NCBI RefSeq assembly: GCF_003660265.1
Contig: NZ_QXQP01000004.1
Location: 1 to 64,000, forward strand
DNA length: 64,000 nt
Direction of reading: 5' to 3'
From: Helicobacter mehlei
GTDB lineage: Bacteria; Campylobacterota; Campylobacteria; Campylobacterales; Helicobacteraceae
Shown: positions 61,470-64,000 of the stretch, one piece after another
How positions within the stretch are numbered: the stretch's first letter is position 1
How the letters are laid out: the number at the start of each line of letters is the position of its first letter
Made by a program: the position numbers and the translations under genes
Notes under the pieces: model-generated
The model's input: only the letters and a program-made list of their open reading frames with translations
Told to the model about the DNA's origin: nothing
Databases searched by the model: none

Positions 61470-63236
61470 CTAGGTGCAACTGCCCGCGCTTTTAAAAAAA
61501 GACTTGCTCAAAAACAAGGGTGTACTTTTCATCGCTTTGGCATGGAAAAACATGCAACGCACATCGGCTTTACGCAAATCCCACGCACTCAAGTCCTGAT
61601 TAAAACTCTCAGCATAAGCAAACATCTTATACATGCTCATCACTCCGCTTGTATCCCAGTGGTTGAGGGGGTAGTTAAAACTCTTGGCGTAAAAAAACAT
61701 CTTTTTCATGTCCCTGACATGGCTGGTGTTCCAGTGGTTCAAAGGTTGGTTAAACAAAAAAGCACCATAGAAAAGATAGGACATATTAGAAACATGCGAG
61801 ACATCCCATGATCCAATGGGTTGGTTAAAGACACCGGCATATTTAAACATGCCCTGCAAATTCTGCGCGCTGGAGAGTTTCCATTGGGTAATATCGCCGT
61901 TAAAATCATAGGTCAAGCTGAACATATAGCTCATGTTTTTGACATTTCCCACATCCCAATTATTGAGGTCTTGTTGGAAATGCTTGCACCCATAGAACAT
62001 AAAACTTGTATCTTGCGCGCTCTGGACTTCCCAATCATTTAAGGGCTGGTTAAAAGTTGCTAAGGCAAACATCGCCTTCATGTTTTCAACACTGCTGGTA
62101 TCCCAATTACTTAAAGAGACATCCACCTCGCGCCCCATAAAAATCCCCTCCATATTTTTAACATGGCTAACATCCCAAGTTTCAATGCCCTCCAAGTTGG
62201 CACGCCCGCCCATCGCATGGCATTTGTTGTAAAAGTCTAAGATTTGGGCGTATTCCTTGTCCTTAGTCTCCCATAAATCCCCGCTTCTAATGGGTAATTG
62301 TTTGATGCGCGCATAGACATTTTCTTTATCGCAGAATAAATAACTCATATCCTCGATCAAACCCGTATTAATGCTGGCTAGAGGCACGCTATCATCTTGG
62401 AGCAACCGGATGAGTTCTTGTTTGTTTTGGGGGTAGTGCAAGAATTTAAGCACATTGGGGGGGGTGGTAGTTGGGGGATCGGTTCTCAAGGCATTTTTTT
62501 GCTTTAAAGCACCCTGAATGGGCGTGCCTAAAAAAATGCCCTGAGTATCTGCCCTGTCTAAATCCTGCCAATGACTCAAATCTTGCTTAAAACTCTTGGC
62601 ATTGGCAAACATGTAGCTAAAATTCTGTGGGGGCTTGCCTATGCGTTTTTGGCGATTCCATCTGGATAAAGGCTGGTTAAAAGACTTGGCATGGTAAAAC
62701 ATATACCTAAAATCTACCCCGCTAGAAGTGTTCCAGTTGTTGATGGGTTGGTTAAAACTGGTGGCATTGGCAAACATGTAGCTAAAATCTACCCCGCTAG
62801 AAGTGTTCCAGTTGTTGATGGGTTGGTTAAAACTGGTGGCATTGGCAAACATGTAGCTAAAATTTTTAACCCGTAGGGTATTCCATTTGCGTAAGGGTTC
62901 ATTAAAATGCACCTGATTCATAAACATACCCTCCATATTCTCCACATGGCTAACATCCCATTTGCCAATCCCTTTAAAATCTTCACGATAAGCGGTGCAA
63001 ATCCCTTTTTTGTGCAAAGGTTCCTGCAAGCAAAATAAATAGCTCATGTCTTTAACGTGCTTGGTATCGATCTGTTGGAGAGAGATATGGGGGTTTTGCA
63101 ACAAAGCCTGCAAACTGGCTTTATCTTTGGGGGTAAAAATAGCGGGTGTGCCCAATAAAAAAGACGCACCCCCAACCAATAGGCTCAAGCACTTCAAACC
63201 AGAGCTAACCAGAGAGAAATAGTAATGGACGGACAT
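61470..63236 (-). CDS. Exported DUF285 (BspA-like) repeat protein
   Basis: A 588-residue protein with a signal peptide (LKCLSLLVGGASFLLGTPA, about residues 14-32). It contains two blocks of about 25-residue DUF285 repeats of the form FNQPLNxWDTSxVxxMxxMFxxA. Each block is introduced by a similar leader (KDKASLQALLQNPHISLQQI and NKQELIRLLQDDSVPLASI). Such leucine-rich-like repeats are found in surface proteins binding host matrix or other bacteria; the role here is unknown. A perfect 75-bp tandem duplication encodes two identical units. An AGGAG site precedes ATG 63236 by five bases. It shares its domain with the cytoplasmic DUF285 protein at 49413. Confidence 0.87.
   Translation of the reverse strand: MSVHYYFSLVSSGLKCLSLLVGGASFLLGTPAIFTPKDKASLQALLQNPHISLQQIDTKHVKDMSYLFCLQEPLHKKGICTAYREDFKGIGKWDVSHVENMEGMFMNQVHFNEPLRKWNTLRVKNFSYMFANATSFNQPINNWNTSSGVDFSYMFANATSFNQPINNWNTSSGVDFRYMFYHAKSFNQPLSRWNRQKRIGKPPQNFSYMFANAKSFKQDLSHWQDLDRADTQGIFLGTPIQGALKQKNALRTDPPTTTPPNVLKFLHYPQNKQELIRLLQDDSVPLASINTGLIEDMSYLFCDKENVYARIKQLPIRSGDLWETKDKEYAQILDFYNKCHAMGGRANLEGIETWDVSHVKNMEGIFMGREVDVSLSNWDTSSVENMKAMFALATFNQPLNDWEVQSAQDTSFMFYGCKHFQQDLNNWDVGNVKNMSYMFSLTYDFNGDITQWKLSSAQNLQGMFKYAGVFNQPIGSWDVSHVSNMSYLFYGAFLFNQPLNHWNTSHVRDMKKMFFYAKSFNYPLNHWDTSGVMSMYKMFAYAESFNQDLSAWDLRKADVRCMFFHAKAMKSTPLFLSKSFFKSAGSCT
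62707..62856. repeat. Perfect 75-bp tandem duplication in the exported DUF285 gene
   Basis: Bases 62707-62781 and 62782-62856 are identical. Each copy encodes one 25-residue DUF285 unit containing MFANATSFNQPINNWNTSSG. Exact identity indicates a recent duplication or ongoing copy-number change. Confidence 0.95.
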
Positions 63237-63416
63237 ATGCGCTCCTGCAAATAACCATATCCCTACAGCTTAGTCCAGCATTGTAGTCTCTTATGCTAAC
63301 ATATTAACATTTAATGGAATATAAAATACTCCATTCCGCTTTTAAAAATGTTTTTTGATATTACTAAATCCAATAAACAATATCTTAAAATTTTAGTAAA
63401 TATTAAGTAATATGAT

Positions 63417-63422
63417 TATACT
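63417..63422 (+). promoter_or_regulatory. Possible -10 element upstream of the outer-membrane protein gene
   Basis: TATACT lies 36 bases before the GTG start, in a strongly AT-rich 222-base gap shared with the divergent DUF285 gene. An AAGGA ribosome-binding site is at about 63449-63453. Other AT-rich hexamers nearby make the exact site uncertain. Confidence 0.35.
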
Positions 63423-63458
63423 ATCTAATAATAATAAATTGAACATACAAGGACTTTT

Positions 63459-64000
63459 GTGCGTAGATACAAATATGAAAATTTTAATAAACAAGGGCTT
63501 TCTTTTTGTCATCTGCTACTGAAAACATGTCTTTTGAGCGGGATTTGTGTCCCCATACTGCATGGGGTAGGGATTAGAGGTCTAGACAATAGTCCGATGA
63601 TGGGCATGCCACCCACCAACGACTTAGAAAATGACATGAAAAAAATGGAGAGTGTGGAACATGAACATGAACATGGAGATCACAATCACGAGGTGGTAGC
63701 CTCTAAGAACACCCATCAGATCAAGAAAAAAGATGCCCCCATTGGGGAGCTCTCTAATTTTTTCATTGGCTTTAACTACCAAGCCAGTGGGATTCAAAAC
63801 CAAGTGTTGAGTTCAAATCTCCCACAACCCACCAAAATGACCATGAATTTCCCCCCATTAGTGGGTGTTGGGTTGCAACTGGGCTACAAACAATTTTTTG
63901 GCCCCAAAAGGTCCTTTGGATTGCGCTATTTTGTCTTCTTTGATTATAACCACAACCGCTTTGGCTCGCTAAAAGCCGATACAGAGTTTCCATTTGGTGC
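63459..64000 (+). CDS. Helicobacter outer-membrane protein with His-rich segment, 3' end outside window
   Basis: An open frame runs from GTG 63459 to the window end (180 codons). It starts VRRYKYENFNKQGLSFCH with a hydrophobic signal (LLLKTCLLSGICVPILHGVG). The mature part has a Met/His-rich acidic stretch (EHEHEHGDHNHE), then Helicobacter OMP-like beta strands: FFIGFNYQASGIQNQ, PPLVGVGLQLGYKQFFG, GLRYFVFFDYNHNRFG. AAGGA precedes the GTG by about five bases. The His-rich part could bind Ni or Zn. It belongs to the large Hop/Hof-type OMP class; the exact family member is not clear from this part. Confidence 0.75.
   Translation, partial: MRRYKYENFNKQGLSFCHLLLKTCLLSGICVPILHGVGIRGLDNSPMMGMPPTNDLENDMKKMESVEHEHEHGDHNHEVVASKNTHQIKKKDAPIGELSNFFIGFNYQASGIQNQVLSSNLPQPTKMTMNFPPLVGVGLQLGYKQFFGPKRSFGLRYFVFFDYNHNRFGSLKADTEFPFG

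Noticed and set aside
63237-63458. Origin of replication or small RNA in the AT-rich divergent gap
   Set aside because: Only general AT-richness is visible; no DnaA-box cluster, no hairpin plus T-run and no dnaA/dnaN neighbours.

Overview
The window comes from a gastric, non-pylori Helicobacter (the H. felis / H. bizzozeronii / H. heilmannii / H. suis kind). Long stretches keep the H. pylori gene order: ridA-dadA-dagA-alr (HP0944-0941), guaB-gatA (HP0829-0830), dxs-fliH-fliG-fliF (HP0354-0351), hemC to flgI (HP0237-0246), fumC-crdA-crdB-czcB-czcA (HP1325-1329) and fliK-flgD-flgE (HP0906-0908). A periplasmic nitrate reductase (napAGH), which H. pylori lacks, is also present. HP numbers and family assignments are recalled from knowledge; no search was run.

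Layout. 1-4584: a broken SPOR-domain gene, then a D-alanine uptake, oxidation and racemisation cluster. 4796-14930 (minus strand): dnaJ, guaB, gatA, dxs, fliH, fliG, fliF and a PAP2 phosphatase. 15071-19433: napAGH. 19516-28374: flgI, a FlgJ-like gene, flgS, dps/napA, two small HP0242/HP0241-like genes, ispB, hemA, proS, fxsA and hemC. 28420-29763: a type II restriction-modification pair inserted between hemC and fumC. 29763-36872: fumC and the copper-resistance operon crdAB-czcBA. 36976-43024: a type III R-M system with a G11 switch, then a second type II methyltransferase with a broken HNH nuclease. 43277-47957: a Sel1-repeat gene and carB. 48056-56970 (all minus strand): a defence island holding a GmrSD-like DUF262 protein, a type IIG R-M polypeptide, a multi-TRD specificity gene with two simple-repeat switches, a cytoplasmic DUF285 protein, and a two-gene CBASS-like module (SLATT two-TM effector plus CD-NTase). 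56974-61429: flgE, flgD and fliK behind a probable sigma-54 promoter. 61470-63236: an exported DUF285 protein with a perfect 75-bp tandem duplication. 63459-64000: the start of a His-rich outer-membrane protein.

The strongest discovery candidate is the SLATT/CD-NTase pair, possibly together with the coiled-coil/DUF285 protein directly upstream. The second theme is switching by simple repeats. Mod (G11), the specificity gene (G15 and (AG)12), fliH (C9), fliK (A7), dagA (C6) and the SPOR gene (C7) are all one base out of frame at or beside a homopolymer, and two restriction nucleases carry similar single-base frameshifts. The long tracts are classic Helicobacter phase switches. The short ones may be real decay or assembly indels, and the raw reads must decide.

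No tRNA, rRNA, CRISPR array or insertion sequence was recognised. No gene-free stretch exceeds 300 bases.
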